Below the pieces are notes generated by a model, which saw only the letters and a program-made list of their open reading frames with translations, was not told the origin of the DNA and searched no databases. A DNA stretch of 6,762 nucleotides from Archaeoglobales archaeon (GTDB lineage Archaea; Halobacteriota; Archaeoglobi; Archaeoglobales; Archaeoglobaceae), in NCBI GenBank assembly GCA_003662985.1, contig QMZD01000097.1, positions 1 to 6,762 of the forward strand, in the 5' to 3' direction. Numbering within the stretch: position 1 is the first letter of the stretch; each line of letters begins with the position of its first letter. Position numbers and translations under genes: made by a program. This document shows, one piece after another, positions 6,344-6,762 of the stretch.

Positions 6344-6696
6344 CAATTCATACTCATCAATATCGTCTGGACGTAAACGTTCCTCCCGAAACGGCTGTTC
6401 GGTGGGCATTCTGGATGCCGGTTGACCGTTTAGGCTCCGCACACCGTATACTCCCACGTGGACTCGAGAGAAGGGTTACCCCGTTCGGTAATAGTGCGAA
6501 GGTGGACTGTCCAAAGAAGTACCCTTTAGCGTTGCTTCGCTTCAAGGTCGTTTACATCTTCTTGGCTATTCCCCTCGAAAGGAAATTCTAAATATATTTG
6601 GAGTAGTGGAGACCCCCTCCCCCCATAGGAAACGTATTTTTGCCCATATTTGTCCCGGAATTTTAGGGTTGAGTCTTCCACGTGTATTTGGAGACT

Positions 6697-6721
6697 GGGG
6701 GAGAAGCCCGTTTCTCGCCCC
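6697..6721. repeat. GC-rich hairpin
   Basis: GGGGGAGAA at 6697-6705 pairs with TTCTC 6712-6716 and CCCC 6718-6721, with a six-base loop and a single bulged G at 6717, giving a nine-pair stem. A GGGGGAGAAGCC string again resembles the GGGGAAGCC of the other hairpins. It is followed eight bases later by a second stem-loop, which suggests a structured RNA or element-end region rather than an isolated palindrome. Confidence 0.55.
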
Positions 6722-6728
6722 TCCTTCG

Positions 6729-6756
6729 GGTTCCGATAAGAGCAATTATCAGAACC
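6729..6756. repeat. Eleven-base stem-loop at the right edge
   Basis: GGTTCCGATAA at 6729-6739 pairs with TTATCAGAACC at 6746-6756 with a single mismatch and the loop GAGCAA. No T-run follows inside the window, so a terminator is not supported. With the hairpin at 6697-6721 it makes two adjacent stem-loops at the edge of the window; the full structure cannot be judged because the sequence stops at 6762. Confidence 0.6.
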
Positions 6757-6762
6757 TACTTG

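Larger units (their letters stand above)
6343..6762 (-). pseudogene. Broken minus-strand frame, possibly the 3' remnant of an IS200/IS605-type TnpB gene
   Basis: On the minus strand one frame runs from the right edge to TGA at 6345-6343, with only two internal stops (TAA at 6528-6526 and another near 6433). Segments reminiscent of TnpB are NCSYRNPKEG near 6745-6716 (like half of the zinc-ribbon CxxCGYRNPK), EDVND near 6561-6547 (like the third RuvC motif, xDVNAA), and a tail RFGRNVYVQTILMSMN directly before the inverted repeat. The spacing between the ribbon-like and DVN segments is longer than normal and the second cysteine pair is missing, so if this is TnpB it is badly degraded. The region is GC-rich and hairpin-forming, as expected where a TnpB 3' end overlaps its guide RNA. 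The family call is tentative; the frame could instead be another gene or chance. Confidence 0.3.

Noticed and set aside
6357..6545. Minus-strand 62-codon frame beginning MKRSNAKGYF
   Set aside because: It overlaps the other minus-strand frame that carries the TnpB-like fragments, and shows no domain pattern of its own.
6277..6591. Plus-strand frame open for about 104 codons (includes VDRLGSAHRILPRG)
   Set aside because: It has no usable start codon or ribosome-binding site before its middle, no family signature, and lies in GC-rich structured DNA where stop codons are rarer by chance.
6729..6756. Right-edge stem-loop considered as a tRNA or CRISPR repeat
   Set aside because: There is no cloverleaf or TPsiC-type arm around it and only one copy is visible, so neither call is supported.

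Overview
The window reads as an accessory region of an archaeal chromosome or integrated element. Supporting signs are AT-rich TATA boxes about 25-30 bases before presumed starts with very short leaders, a TTG start, a large secreted protein ending in a C-terminal membrane anchor, and a ribbon-helix-helix regulator of the kind common in archaea. Lineage cannot be fixed from this sequence; a Thermoproteota or Bathyarchaeia-like host is only a guess. The window is otherwise AT-rich, but the first 250 bases and much of the last 400 are richer in GC, which suggests a patchwork of different origins.

Layout. Bases 2-250 hold the C-terminal end of a charged protein whose last ~35 residues resemble the tail of archaeal tyrosine-recombinase-type integrases. 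Bases 251-644 are non-coding, with a hairpin after the stop codon and a clear promoter at the far end. Bases 645-4274 encode a 1209-residue secreted, membrane-anchored protein: signal peptide, a long right-handed beta-helix built from ~19-residue coils (with a 235-residue higher-order duplication), six tandem ~82-residue beta-sandwich domains of the carboxypeptidase-regulatory/CnaB type, and a C-terminal transmembrane segment. Bases 4523-4960 encode a 145-residue protein with a likely PD-(D/E)XK nuclease fold and a BamHI-like ExE variant of the active site. Bases 4979-5263 look like a decayed small gene interrupted by two TAG codons.

Bases 5296-6230 form a two-gene unit: a 69-residue ribbon-helix-helix DNA-binding protein followed, after 35 bases containing a strong Shine-Dalgarno site, by a 229-residue membrane metallopeptidase of family M48. 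The hexamer TAATAA occurs three times at exactly 8-base spacing between the TATA box and the start of the regulator, which is the kind of tandem operator these regulators bind. This is the most interesting part of the window. The layout (small repressor plus membrane zinc peptidase, self-regulated) parallels bacterial BlaI-BlaR1, but uses unrelated protein families.

Bases 6231-6762 hold no intact gene. They contain a perfect 16-base inverted repeat, two strong consecutive hairpins, and a minus-strand reading frame broken by two TAA codons that may be the remains of an IS200/IS605-type TnpB 3' end with its element terminus. That reading is tentative.
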